DNA of 64,000 bases from Bactericera cockerelli (GCA_024516035.1 CM044958.1:44546803-44610802), one strand, 5' to 3'; shown: positions 11,801 through 22,415, counted from the stretch's first letter. Numbers and translations are program-made. The notes: generated by a model from the letters alone, not told the origin.

Positions 11801-14273
11801 ATCGAAGCGATTGCTCATGAAAACAATCACTAAATTCAAAAGGTATGAAGGAAAAGGAATGGCTCTTTTCGTATTTTTTTACCATTTCCTTTTGCTTACA
11901 TAGATTTGCTTTGCTCACAAGCAATTCCTTCATGTTTAAGTTAGAGGAGCTATTGATAAAAGGAAAAGGTCAGCTTTATGAATATTCATCTACCATTTAC
12001 TTCTGAGGAAGGGAAAGAGAAAGCTTAGCTTTCCTGGAAAAGGAATTGCTGTCGAAATTTAAAAGTCCTGACTGAAGCAATTCCTATGAATTTTGCAAGG
12101 AATACGTCCAATATTACTGTCATGCATCCCAAAAGGACTCGGTTGTGTTCTTTCATTTAAAAGAACTCAAACAAAACTGGACAATCGAGTCATATGTCCA
12201 GAATATTTCTACTTTCTGAGGAACTTGGAACTTCAAACACCGACCTCCAGGTTAAAAGCCCACCACTTTGTCGATCAAGCCACTAAAGTTGGTGTTTTCT
12301 AACAAAATTCTTCCAATTTCAGGGGTGTTCCTCTTGGAGACCAAGTCCAAACTGAAGCCCCTGCTCTGGGCGGACCCAGGGGCGACTCTAGGTGACCCAG
12401 ATGAGGAGAGGGACATCTTCTGCGAGGTCCTGTATGACCCCGGCCCTGCCACAATGGCGGACGTCATATTCATACATGGGCTCAAGGGATCCTTATACAA
12501 GTAAGTTTTTCTCACTAGACATTTTTCCATATTTATTTACAGTACAATACAGTGAAATTATAAAGAAAAAGTATACAGATTGAATAAAGAAACAAGAACA
12601 ATAATATAGCTAATGTCCTACCTAAAGGGCGGGGTTATTGCCTGTGGCAATCTCTTCCACCCAACCCTTTATTTTTTACTATCGTTATCTCCCCAGAACA
12701 TGGAAGCAAGGGCTCTGGGACACGACGAACACCTCCGACATCCGCTGGACCCGACTCAACAGCACCAACAACAACGAAGAGGAGTTCGAATCGAACCAGG
12801 ACCCCGCAGACCCCGCCGCCAGCAGCTATGAGCCCGAGGACAGTACGCCGGTGGAGTACTCCAAGTGCTGGCCCCGGGACTGGCTCCCAGTCGACTGTCC
12901 GGGGGTTCGAATCATCGCCGTCAACTATTCCACGGATCCGTTTCTGTGGAAACCGTTCTGGATACACACTCAACAGAGGTGAGGAGAGTTTTGTTGTGGC
13001 ATGATTGTAGACAACCTCAGGGATTGATGTTGTACATGACTGCAGCTTAGGGGGAGTGATGGTCTCTGGCAACTTTTTGTTGGTTTGTCCTGAAACACAT
13101 ATTCACATGTCTAAACAAGCCAGGGGTAAAGGTCTCAGCAGAATTTTGTTGTGGTGTGATTGTAGACAACAGCAGAGTTTGTTCTTGGTTTTGCAACTAT
13201 CATGGCTTGGGGAAGTGAACGCAGCCTTTCAATAATCTGCCATGCTAGGAACGGATATTCATTACTCTTAATATCTGGAAGATTGTCTAGGCGGGGGACG
13301 TTAAACAGATACGATAGTAGCTTTGTCAGACCAAAATAATTATATTAACACAACTCATTGGTGCCCTTAACAGGGTTCACGTTAGGAAGGGCATCTAGCC
13401 GTAAAATGCCAAAACCGAGCAACTTCAATCATAAGGAAGATTTAAACAATGCCTACCACAAGAAGGTTTGGGAAAAGGCAAAGAGAAAAAAGAGGAATAC
13501 TTTCAATCCCTATTTATGAGGGGGATTCCGTCTCTGGCCGTCCAGAGGGCGAAGACTCCGTTAATCTTTTCAACACCATCATATTTAGACTCCAGTGCCG
13601 TCTTTTTCTTTCTAACCAAAGTTAACCGAACGGGAATAAAATGAACCAAACTGGAAGCAAGTCATTTTTCTTTTGGAAGAGGAAAAATTTCCATTTCCAA
13701 AGTTAACCAAAGTGGAAGTAGAAAATTCTTGCTTCCAGTTCTTTTATAGGTTGAGTCCATTGTTTATCTTTAAAAGTAACCAAACGCATTTTTCTTTCAC
13801 GAATGACCTTGGAATAAAATGGAAATATTTGGAAAAAACCTAACCAGGAAATTTTTTTTTGGTTACAAAGAAAAATACGACTCAGCAGTCACCTTGGCCT
13901 AGCGGTAGTATGCTCGGCTTGCACTCCAGGTGACCTAGGTTCGAATACCGGCGGACTTTTTTCCGCTCTGTACTTTGGATGTCTGGGCTTACCCTAGCTT
14001 CATGAGGACAATTAGGGTAGTTGTAGGGTGGGCAATGACCAGTGGCGGCATTACGAGATTGATATTGGAACATGATGGTTGGTTGGAGATATGATGCATT
14101 AGCATTAGTTATCGTATTGTGGATGCTACATACTATACATTTTTACTTTCCTTATCTTATAATAAGGAAAGTATTGTATTCGTCGAAAATTTGACCTACC
14201 CAGTTTTTCACATTTCTGGACGAATCATGGCCTCAGGATACCAAAAAAGTTGTTTTCAGCCATTGGTCCGTGC

Positions 14274-14343
<70 letters not shown>

Positions 14344-14968
14344 GTGTAAACAGGATATCTCAAGAACGGTAAAAGCTAGAAACTTGAAATTTGGTACACA
14401 AATTAATTTTATACACCAGACGAACCACGAAACTTTTGGTTGAAATCGGCCGCATTCTGCGGCCACAGGGCCGCAAATGCTGGCCGCAAGCGCCGCTTCT
14501 TTAAATTGGTTAAAGATACAAAATTTTTTAGAGAACAACATTTTCTTAGATTAAAAAAATAATAGGGGTCTATTCTGATCATTTTTTTGATATCTTGAAC
14601 TTTTCGGAACTCGGCCCCAATTTACCGGTATTTGGGGGGGACCCGCTTTGACTAACTTTTTTATTATTCATCTTACATAGGGGTTGTGACATATCAAATT
14701 CAATGATTTTGAAGTGCTGATTACGAATTTGGCATTGGTTTTTAGTTATCTGTTACCGTTGAGTCACCAGTGGCGGAATTCGACTCTTTTTTGGGGGATA
14801 AGGAAAGTCGTGTGATGTTTACACCAGATTTTTTTTTTTACTTTCCTTATCTTATAATAAGGAAAGTATTGTATTCGTCGAAAATTTGACCTACCCAGTT
14901 TTTCACATTTCTGGACGAATCATGGCCTCAGGATACCAAAAAAGTTGTTTTCAGCCATTGGTCCGTGC

Positions 14969-15030
<62 letters not shown>

Positions 15031-18000
15031 GTGTAAACAGGATATCTCAAGAACGGTAAAAGCTAGAAACTTGAAATTTGGTACACAAATTAATTTTATA
15101 CACCAGACGAACCACGAAACTTTTGGTTGAAATCGGCCGCATTCTGCGGCCACAGGGCCGCAAATGCTAGCCGCAAGCGCCGCTTCTTTAAATTGGTTAA
15201 AGATACAAATTTTTTTAGAGAACAACATTTTCTTAGATTAAAAAAATAATAGGGGTCTATTCTGATCATTTTTTTGATATCTTGAACTTTTTGGAACTCG
15301 GCCCCAATTTACCGGTATTTGGGGGGGACCCGCTTTGACTAACTTTTTTATTATTCATCCTAAATGGGGGTTGTGACATATCAAATTCAATGATTTTGAA
15401 GTGCTGATTACGAATTTGGCATTGGTTTTTAGTTATCTGTTACCGTTGAGTCACCAGTGGCGGAATTCGACTCTTTTTTGGGGGATAAGGAAAGTCGTGT
15501 GATGTTTACACCAGATTTTTTTTTTTTGGCACTGGGCAAAAAAAAACCCATACAGCCATTTTCTTTAATATTTCAAAGATATAATAATTAATACAAGAGA
15601 ATAAAAATAATTAGGTGTAGAAAATAACAAAAGGTGGGGGTATGAAAAAATTAAATAAATAAAATAATCTGAAAATAACAAAACAAAAAATACTAAGGTA
15701 AAATAGGGTTTCGATCTCTTCTTAAAGATAAAGAATAATAGAGTTGAAATTGTATTCTCTGAATATCTCCGGAAATCACAGACAAGCGGGGATACTATAC
15801 ATTGTAACATAATAACACAAATAACTAGTTTTAACTCTTCTTATCTTTATATTCAGACCCTCGGCCTCGGTCACCGGAAGAAGAATAACCCATGAACCCT
15901 CTGTGAGGGTTAGCTGGTAGAAAATGCTTTGAGCATTAACCTCGCCTGGTGGTTACCTTCCACTAGAGAGTGTTATTATTATTATTGATTCCACGTTACA
16001 GGTTGCCCATGAAGGAGCGGGGCAGAGAGATGATGAACCTACTCCTGAAACTGGGCGTGGGCACACACCCTATAGTTTGGGTGGGACACAGCAAAGGAGG
16101 CCTCTTTGTCAAGCAGATGCTGGTTCATGGTAAGCTATACTGGATGAGAATGAGCCACGAGAGAGTAAGATGAGGGGGTTGAAAGGTTATGCCTGCTCTC
16201 TGATGGGCGAGAAGTGACACAATACATCCCATTTAGGTGCTGGATCGACACGAGCGAACCGGAAGATATCCCTCACAAACAACTGTAACCAAATTTAGAA
16301 TACAATTTTTTGTCGGCTCTGGGATTTGAACCCACAACTTAACCTCTGAGCTAATCGTGCGCCTTTTCTTTTCTCAGCCTTCGAAAGCGAGAGTCCAACG
16401 GACGTGGCTCTCTGCAGCAAGTCCAAGGCCATTCTCTTCTACAGTGTGCCTCACAGGGGCTCTCCTGTGGCCAGCATTGACTTTCCCCTCCTCACACGAT
16501 CCATTGAACTCCGGGAGGTGATGACAGGTAATAGATAAAAGCACCGACATGTTCACCGATAAATCTGAAATATGTTATCAACCTTTGTTGTAAAATGACC
16601 AACCAATCTTAGTAGCTTGATCGATAAGACGGAGGACTTGTAACCAGGAGGTGGGTGGTTCAAGTCCCGGTTTCTGCGTAGATTTAGTTGTACAGACATT
16701 CCTCTTCACCAAAGGCCAGGTTATTGTTTTTGTGTTCCCAAAATACCAGAATTTTTTTTCCACAGCTGATTATGATCGCACTTTTGTACTGATGATGAAA
16801 AATTGTCATAGGGTGGCGTCATTTTAATGTTAGTTTTCAATCGTTGGAGTTAGTTCTGTAAAATTTGTGCAAAGGTCAAAAGAAAATAAACATCATACGA
16901 AACAGTAAACTTAATCGAACTTTAAGTCTTAACTTTTAAATTAAGATAACAACAAAGATAAGAAAAGACCCTAAAGTCGGACTTTTCACCTGTCACAGCA
17001 CACCATATCTCGGCCAGTCTTGACTTGTCTTCGTTGAAATTCGTTCTTAGCTTTTTCTACCATCTTCCAGCTCTCACACATCTTGCCCATTTATGCACAT
17101 AGCGTAAGAATACTGTTTAGTATTGTTTTATACCAATTTAGGATGGTTAGGGACGAATCATTGGTAGCAAAGCATATTGAGTCCGAGTATTGTTGTAAAT
17201 AAATCAAAGGGTTGGGCGGAAGATATTGCCATAGGTAATAACCCCGCCCTTTAGTTAGGACATTTGTATATATTTTATCTATGTTGTTTAGAGCAGCGGT
17301 CGGCAACCTTTTGACCTACGCGGATCCCTAGCTTATGTCTAAATTTTTACAAAAGCGTGGGGGGTGTATGAAAGAAAAGTAGGTAGATATGTAAATGGTT
17401 ATTAAGATTCTTAATGGATTTGGTTCTTTATTGGAACAAGAAAACGAAAATAAAAGCAAAAATAAAACGAAAAGAAAATTAATCACTGACCTACCACCTA
17501 CCTAACGCACAAATCAAGGAGAACCAAACTTAATAAACATTCACTATGAATTGGGATTATTGGGATTACCGACACTCGGGAGAAACAAGAGAAAATTCAC
17601 GTTTGAACTTCTTTTTTAAATCCTAAAATGGCTTCGCGGACCCCCAATTTAGCTCTCGCGGACCCCAGGTTGCCGACCGCTGGTTTAGAGAGAAAGAAAG
17701 TAAAATTTATTCACAACCAACTGACATCACTATCGATGCTTTTCTTTTTATACTGTCCAAAAATTTGTATTTATAATTACTTGTTATGTACATGATTGTG
17801 TCCCATTAATAAAGAGTTACATAATAATAATCTCACTTTATCATTTGGCCTTTTCCGTAAACCTTTTCGTCTGAAACCAACTTTCTTCCCCACTCCTCAG
17901 ACTCCCTGGAAGTGCAATACCTCCAGGAGAAGTTCCAGCACCTCCTCAACTCCAATCTGCTGCAAGTGAGGATCAAGAGTTTCATCGAGACCAAACACAC

Positions 18001-19902
18001 ACTCATGAAGATCCTATACTTCCGCATTGTGTCCGTGGAAAGCGCAGGTAACTATCTATTTCTACCGACCTCAGTAGCTTGATCGATAAGGCGGCGGACT
18101 TGTAACCTGGACGTCGGTGGTTCAAGTCCCAAGTTTAGCAAATATTTAGTAAAGAGAGTTTGAGTAGTTGTGACATCACGAAAGTGATTAACACAAATAT
18201 GATAACTTAACTGTCTATTTCCTTTTAAGATGAGTGTTTTACAGCCTGGCTGGGGGACTATAAACGGGGAGTAGACCAGCAGTCTGGCTGGGGGCTATAA
18301 ACTGGGAGTAGACCAGCAGTCTGACTGGAGGACTATAAACTGGGAGTAGACCAGCAGTCTGGCTGGAGGACTATAAACGGGGAGTAGACCAGCAGTCTGG
18401 CCGAGGGACTGAAAACAGGGAGTGGACCAGCAGTCTGGCTGGGGGACTATAAACAGGGAGTAGACCAGCATTGGCTTGGTTCTGAGGGCCCTTGTCAATT
18501 ATTAGCCTCCTTGTAAAGACAGTGGTAGAAGTGCTGAGTCATTCCTTCACTGTCTGGCTACCATCGTTCACGATGACGCCACCCTATGATGATGATGATG
18601 TTTTACAGCTTTTGACGTTTGTAGTCTGTGTTGTGGCTTGCCCATACCGTAGTATGCCTGCCCTCTGATGGGCGAGAAGCGACATAATACTTCCCATTTA
18701 GTTGCTGGGTCAACACGAGCGCACCGCAAGGTATCCCTTACAAACAACTGTAACCAAATTAATAATATAATTTTTTTGTCGGTACGGGGGATCGAACCCG
18801 GGACCTTCCGCATGCCAAGCGAGTGCTTAACTACTGAGCTAATTATGTTTTTGTTGTTGTAGCCAGCTTGTCTACAGCTGGAGAGAGAATCCTTTATTTA
18901 ATATTTAATAGTTCCTGCACTACAATGTACTTTTCAGTATGTGGATTGCAGCAATTAGTATTATCTTTTTTTACTGTATTATTTTAATAATATAGACGCT
19001 GTGGCTAAGCATGGGGATCAGTGGGTTCGGATCCCTACCAATACAAGATTTTTTCAATCATCTGATTAAGATGAATTTTACAAAGAACTTTTCCACCATG
19101 AACCATGATACTTCAAACATGTGCTACTATGAGTGATGGAATTTATTGCTGATTCTTTTCACATGATTGTGTATTTTGTATACTTACACACGCTTACATC
19201 TCTGGCCACACATGCCTCGGTCGGCATTTGGCCACGCCAAATGTACAAATTTGTCTCTTTTGTAAACGAAAAGAAAATTATGACTACGAAATGTATGTTA
19301 CAGTTCCTCGATCCCACTCTCATGTATCAAGAGCTGTATCTCTCCGAATACGAGGCACGAGATACACGCTCACCTCGTATGGATTTGATGTCGGAGCTGC
19401 GCTTTCGTACATTGAAAATTAGATAGTGAGAATTTTCTGTTTTTTTTTTTTAAATAAAAAAATATATCCAACCATGTTATTATCAAATATTCCCACTCTC
19501 ATTCCAGACCTCGGTATCGGGGAGCTCTACGGTGTTCCGCTGGACCACAAGGACATCTGCAAGCCCAAGAGCCGCCACTGCTTCCTCTACCGGGAGCTGG
19601 TGCGTCTTGTCCAGTCCGTGGTGCAGCAGGGTCCGCTCACACGACACGCGCCGCCCCAGCACCCATCTCCCACAGAGATACAGCAGGGCGCGTTCACAAG
19701 ACAAACCACCCCCTCGTTCACCAACTCTGCCCCACTAGCACTGAGATACAGCAGATCGCGTTCACACAACACGCCACGCTCTTGCCACCCATCCATTCCA
19801 CCAGCACAGAAATACAGGGTGCGTTCACACAAGCGTTACACCCCAGCCCTTCCTCCGACAGCAGAGAGATCCGTTCACATCACCACCACGATGTCACGAT
19901 AA
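8762..19902 (+). CDS. SERAC1-like alpha/beta-hydrolase, 8 exons, start unproven
   Basis: Eight exons join in one frame to about 519 residues. A hydrophobic stretch near residues 47-56 (ARLAIPAILTAYNVW) resembles the N-terminal anchor of SERAC1. Then come ADVIFIHGLKGSLYKTWKQG, an acidic Asn/Glu-rich insert, CWPRDWLPVDCPGVRIIAVN, the nucleophile elbow VWVGHSKGG (Ser about 277), ILFYSVPHRGSPVAS, VSVESADLGIG and GVPLDHKDICKPKS. Lipase Ser-containing G-H-S-x-G-G is intact, with Lys where SERAC1 has Met. The armadillo-like middle of canonical SERAC1 is missing: the anchor exon splices straight to the hydrolase part. The tail after LVRLVQSVV is a roughly 95-residue basic, repetitive extension. It is convergent with the - SERAC1 gene and shares four intron positions with it. 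The start codon is uncertain; an ATG inside the first exon (8799) or one made across the first intron are options. Confidence 0.85.
8895..9065 (+). mobile_element. dispersed repeat, AACAGCTGTCCAGGTATGTT family
   Basis: TAATCAGTATAAACAG-like ends and a core GGCATGAATATTCAGAACTA; a reversed copy is at 36215-36375. It begins about 30 bp after the first + exon. Confidence 0.6.
9213..9352 (+). mobile_element. SINE type 1, 3' part
   Basis: AGGCATACTACGGGATGGAC through GAAACACTCAT is the 3' half of the type-1 body. Confidence 0.65.
9440..9640 (+). mobile_element. SINE type 5, forward
   Basis: GTAGCCAAGTGGTTGAGGCG head and GGTGGCAACCTTCCACTTAA tail; intron of the + SERAC1-like gene. Confidence 0.65.
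10166..10456 (+). mobile_element. SINE type 1, full copy
   Basis: A tRNA-like head (TAGCTCAGTGGTTAAGCACT, then GGGTTCGAAACCCCG as B box) leads into a body TTGTTTGTAAGGGATACCTT and ends in an A-run. This is the best copy of a family found about nine times here. The head is not a working tRNA: its acceptor ends do not pair. Intron of the + SERAC1-like gene. Confidence 0.8.
10488..10600 (-). mobile_element. SINE type 1, 3' part, reverse
   Basis: Inverted 3' half just downstream of the full copy; the pair could form a hairpin. Confidence 0.65.
10745..10880 (-). mobile_element. SINE type 5, reverse, short
   Basis: GGAAGGTAACCACCAGGCTA and TAACCACATGACTACCAGTG; ends about 80 bp before the + exon at 10962. 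Confidence 0.6.
10962..11137 (+). CDS. SERAC1-like (+) exon with N-terminal anchor
   Basis: Acceptor CTTCTTCCAG|GAGG, donor GATAG|GTGAGA, 176 nt. Only the frame RLRALGTCAHILARLAIPAI... fits the phases of both neighbours. It holds a hydrophobic, probable membrane segment and then LTMRFQAI. Another frame is also open but does not join. Confidence 0.65.
11165..11772. mobile_element. TIR element, same family, reverse orientation
   Basis: It starts near CACACGACTTTCCTTATC and ends TAGATAAGGAAAGTAAA. Its (GTCT)n site is short and unexpanded (CAGACACAGAGACAGACG). Intron of the + SERAC1-like gene. Confidence 0.75.
12205..12295 (-). mobile_element. SINE type 2 head, reverse
   Basis: ACCGACCTCCAGGTTAAAAG and CGATCAAGCCACTAAAG; ends about 30 bp before the + exon at 12323. 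Confidence 0.6.
12323..12500 (+). CDS. SERAC1-like (+) exon, start of hydrolase domain
   Basis: Acceptor AATTTCAG|GGGTG, donor TACAA|GTAAGT, 178 nt. It encodes VFLLETKSKLKPLLW...DEERDIFCEVLYD and MADVIFIHGLKGSLYK, the first strand and oxyanion loop. Confidence 0.88.
12697..12978 (+). CDS. SERAC1-like (+) exon with acidic insert and CWP motif
   Basis: Acceptor CCCCAG|AACATGG, donor AGAG|GTGAGG, 282 nt. It encodes TWKQGLWDTTN, an Asn/Glu-rich variable stretch, then CWPRDWLPVDCPGVRIIAVN and YSTDPFLWKPFW. Confidence 0.9.
13882..14085 (+). mobile_element. SINE type 7 (tRNA-like)
   Basis: CACCTTGGCCTAGCGGTAGT and GTTCGAATACCGGCGG, body GTGGGCAATGACCAGTGGCG. Directly before the TIR pair at 14137. 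Confidence 0.7.
14137..14837. mobile_element. TIR element with embedded (GTCT)n, copy A
   Basis: About 700 bp starting ACTTTCCTTATC and ending GATAAGGAAAGTCGTG, so 12-bp inverted ends. Inside, a (GTCT)n tract of about 70 bp lies at 14273-14342. It is almost identical to copy B, which follows directly. Non-coding. It is in an intron of the + SERAC1-like gene. Confidence 0.8.
14838..15530. mobile_element. TIR element with embedded (GTCT)n, copy B
   Basis: Near-identical tandem neighbour of copy A, with a shorter (GTCT)n tract (14969-15030). The two copies share one junction, which suggests a tandem duplication rather than two insertions. Confidence 0.8.
15890..15985 (+). mobile_element. SINE type 5, 3' part
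   Basis: TGGTAGAAAATGCTTTGAGC to CCTTCCACTAGAG plus (TTA)n, 17 bp before the catalytic exon at 16002. Confidence 0.6.
16002..16129 (+). CDS. SERAC1-like (+) catalytic-serine exon
   Basis: Acceptor GTTACAG|GTTGCC, donor CATG|GTAAGC, 128 nt. It encodes LLLKLGVGTHPIVWVGHSKG and GLFVKQMLVH, the nucleophile elbow. It matches exon 7 of the - gene in position and in both intron phases. Confidence 0.92.
16170..16366 (-). mobile_element. SINE type 1, reverse
   Basis: Contains GAAGATATCCCTCACAAACA and the B-box region GGATTTGAACCCACAAC. It ends 11 bp before the acceptor of the + exon at 16378, so it closely flanks the splice site. Confidence 0.75.
16378..16527 (+). CDS. SERAC1-like (+) exon, FYSVPHRG block
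   Basis: Acceptor TTCTCAG|CCTTCG, donor GACAG|GTAATA, 150 nt. It encodes KAILFYSVPHRGSPVASIDF and ends RSIELREVMT. It is equivalent to exon 8 of the - gene. Confidence 0.9.
16585..16705 (+). mobile_element. SINE type 2
   Basis: GTAGCTTGATCGATAAGACG and GTTCAAGTCCCGG; begins about 60 bp after a + exon. Confidence 0.65.
17294..17682. mobile_element. hAT-type MITE with 8-bp target duplication
   Basis: 389 bp with 16-bp inverted ends CAGCGGTCGGCAACCT and flanking GTTTAGAG repeats at 17286-17293 and 17683-17690. End sequence and 8-bp duplication are those of hAT elements. It is non-coding and lies in an intron of the + SERAC1-like gene. Confidence 0.9.
17901..18047 (+). CDS. SERAC1-like (+) exon, VSVESA block
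   Basis: Acceptor CTCCTCAG|ACTCC, donor GCGCAG|GTAACT, 147 nt. It encodes SLEVQYLQEKFQHLLNSNLL...RIVSVESA. It has exactly the same length and phases as exon 9 of the - gene. Confidence 0.9.
18062..18215 (+). mobile_element. SINE type 2 (tRNA-like), full
   Basis: Head CAGTAGCTTGATCGATAAGG, CGGACTTGTAACC, B-box-like GGTTCAAGTCCC, then tail AGTTGTGACATCACGAAAGT. It begins 15 bp after the donor of the + exon 17901-18047. Reference copy for the family. Confidence 0.75.
18240..18480. repeat. about 42-bp tandem array in + SERAC1-like intron
   Basis: Six units related to GTCTGGCTGGGGGACTATAA / GAGTAGACCAGCA, inverted relative to 37340-37490. It lies between the last two exons of the + gene. Confidence 0.85.
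18600..18850 (-). mobile_element. SINE type 1, reverse, near full
   Basis: Reverse of the 10166 copy, including the head (GATCGAACCCGGGACCTTCC, GCCAAGCGAGTGCTTAACTA). Confidence 0.8.
19225..19470 (+). mobile_element. interspersed coding fragment, copy 1
   Basis: An open stretch reads CLFCKRKENYDYEMYVTVPR...GTRYTLTSYGFDVGAALSYI and stops, followed by T-rich then A-rich sequence. A second copy of the end (GTRYKLTSYGFDDGAALSYI) is at 27243-27420, so it is a dispersed element of unknown class, not part of the + SERAC1-like gene. Confidence 0.45.
19508..19902 (+). CDS. SERAC1-like (+) terminal exon with basic repetitive tail
   Basis: Acceptor CATTCCAG|ACCTC, stop TAA at 19900-19902. It begins LGIGELYGVPLDHKDICKPK, the conserved end of the family. 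After VRLVQSVV it continues about 95 residues rich in Arg, Ser, Thr and Pro, built from imperfect units of about 60 nt (QQGPLTRHAPPQ, QQGAFTRQTTPS, YSRSRSHNTP). Most family members stop soon after the conserved part. Confidence 0.85.
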
Positions 19903-20608
19903 CATACGACACGGTGACAATAGAGGAAGTTGCGATACTGTGACCGCGGCCTATACGTGTGAGAGAAACACTGTGTACTATATGAAGAAGGCACCTCACA
20001 CGATGCAATGTCATTTCATGGTACGAATTGATATTGAAGAATTGAAAGTTCATGCTCTTTTGATCGAAAGGTCATGGTTTGAAGACAGTTGCTGTGGGTT
20101 TCGAGATAAACAAGCCTATTGAGTGAAACAAAAAGAAGACGAACACTTTGTCAAAAGTTGATTTTCAAATGAGCCTTGATCGTGTGAGGTGCCACAGGAT
20201 TCTACACACCCATCGGGTGCGAACTCGAACTCAGATGAGAATAATTCCAACTTTATTTTTGGGGGGGGGAAACCATGTAAATGTCATATGACGGCGAAGG
20301 AAATCCTCATGGATAACTGGCAATTTCTGCGACGGATGTACAGAGATGAAAAACTCAACCCTGCAAACCCATCACCGAAGCTCGCCAGATAATGTTGAAC
20401 TCTTACCAACTAAAACCTTTCCGACTATGACTCTTGACATGGGAAATTTCAACCGGAACCACGTGAATATTACTTCAGTTGAAATTTCAAGGATCAAAAG
20501 AATTTTGTAAAGAATAAGAAGGATGTAAAGATTAGGATGATAAGAATAAATCCCGAAAAGTACAACAGTACTTCATGGAGATGTATTAGGAATTGAAATG
20601 TATATGAA

Positions 20609-20618
20609 AATAAATAAA
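20609..20618 (+). promoter_or_regulatory. overlapping AATAAA poly(A) signals
   Basis: Two overlapping AATAAA hexamers lie about 710 bp after the stop of the + SERAC1-like gene. They are the first strong candidates for its 3' end; the region in between is unremarkable 3'UTR-like sequence. Confidence 0.5.
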
Positions 20619-20639
20619 GATACTTATTATTATTATTAA

Positions 20640-22240
20640 CTGCATGTCAAATTCAATCAGTCTAAGAGTAAATAACTTCTGACAGTATCGTATTTTAATA
20701 GAGAGTTTTTGCAAAGTTTTCTAATAAACATTATTTGAAAATGTGCAGAAATGGTTCTTCCGTCGACTTACGTTTTGATAAAAGTTGTGCTTCAATTAAG
20801 AATAACTGAAAACCAGATGAATGGTTTAGTAAATAATATAGGACAGACAGACAGACATTCACACAATATTTTTTTTTTATATCGGAAGACTGAAGTGGAA
20901 TATAGAGTTTCGGATTTCTGTTTACTAATCAAAGTGAAAATAATGTAAAAAAAACTCAAAATCCTGCCATAAAGTTCTTCAAGAACGTTGATAATCAGAA
21001 TTATTATTTATAAATTTACTGAATTTGATTAGAATTCAGAGTTCAATTGAGGGTAAATTTTCCATTTTGTAATTCAATACAATTGATTTTTATCAGATTA
21101 ATTTTTATCAATATAAAAAATAACAGAATGCGTGTCTCGAAAAACAATCTATGTTACAAATTTGGAAACCATTTTTCTTTGAAAATAATGATTGTTTTTT
21201 TTCGAGGCCCACGACATTCAATTGCATGCCAATCCTTGATAACGTCAAATGAATAAAGGATTGCAGATTGGAACATTAATAATTATGCCATGAAAAATAG
21301 TGTACGGGGTAAAGTAAAAGGTATTAGAGACGTATTGGAGAGATTGGATATATTATCAAACTTTTTAGAATAAACACAGCTTATTATAGCTTGCATAGAC
21401 CACCACTACAATACTTTACGTTTTTCTTACTTTTTGGAAACTTATGTTCACAGTATAATTTGATTATTGTATTTTATGAAACAAAATAAATAAAAATGCA
21501 TTCGAAAAAAAAATCTTTATATTATTATTTCGTTCGCTTTATTGTTTTTCGCACATAATAGAACAATTTGTAAATCATTATAAATATTTTCAAAGTCAAG
21601 AGAGAAACATTTTTATTTATTAAAAAATAAAACAATAGTGCTGTCAGCATTTTTGCTGATTGCTAAGAACACAATCATACCCCTCTATCAGTGACAGAAT
21701 ACATTTTTTTTTCTCGATTCAGATTTTTTTTTTGTAATTTTTTTTCATACGCATGAAATGAATCATTACGTTTTTTTCTTGAATGAATTGTTCATTGGTG
21801 TGTATATTTTCAACATTAAGATTCTTGTATTACGAAGAAATCTGTAATTAAGGGTCAGATTTTTGAAGGAATTCTTGTATTACGAAGAAATCTGGAATTA
21901 AGGCTAAGATTTCTGGAGAAATTCTTGTATCACGAAGAAATCTGAATTAAGGCTAAGATTTCTGAGTAATTAGAGACGGAAAATTTCTCAAACTCAGTGC
22001 AGCCCTTTCTGGTAGATGAATGATTTTGTTAAAGTGTAGCCTTATTGTCAACATTAAGATGGGAGGATGCATAAGTGAAAATTGCCGGAAAAAGGTGGAA
22101 AAGAAAAGTCCAAATATAAATTTTATCTGTGGAAATGCTGCGACCTGCATCAGTGGAGATATTCACGTATTTCTTCTGTTGATATCGCGGGTCCCTCAAG
22201 GTAGTAGTAGCAGTAGTAAACTCTTTATGGAAATTATTTA
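20640..22240. other. intergenic, no gene seen
   Basis: AT-rich gap between the convergent SERAC1-family genes, with an AATAAA at about 21485, a small tandem repeat (21824-21965) and a worn piece of the SERAC1 last exon near 21990. Confidence 0.5.
21824..21965. repeat. about 56-bp tandem repeat, 2.5 units
   Basis: ATTCTTGTATTACGAAGAAA recurs three times with TCTG and AATTAAGG in between; in the gap between the two SERAC1-family genes. Confidence 0.7.
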
Positions 22241-22244
22241 CATA

Positions 22245-22415
22245 CATCACAAAGGGCGGAATTATTGCCACAGGCAATTTTTACCACAAACTACCTCCAG
22301 CATTCAGAGAAATGAGGGAAGAGATGTTCAAAAACTCTCTAAAAGAGAACTTACTAAATCTCGCTCCATACAGTCTAGACGAGTTCCAGGGTAGCCTGGA
22401 AAATCTATAAGTCCA
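22245..22415 (+). mobile_element. probable LINE ORF2 C-terminal remnant
   Basis: One frame reads GNFYHKLPPAFREMREEMFK then NSLKENLLNLAPYSLDEFQG and stops at about 22407-22409. The LP...F+..L+..L....YS.DEF layout is typical of the C-end of LINE reverse-transcriptase proteins. AT-rich sequence follows to 22670. The repeat also supplied part of the 179-bp tandem unit at 22793-23500. Confidence 0.45.

Noticed and set aside
14119..15228. Frames with Ser-Val-Cys-Leu or Thr-Asp-Arg-Gln repeats
   Set aside because: Readout of (GTCT)n inside a mobile element.
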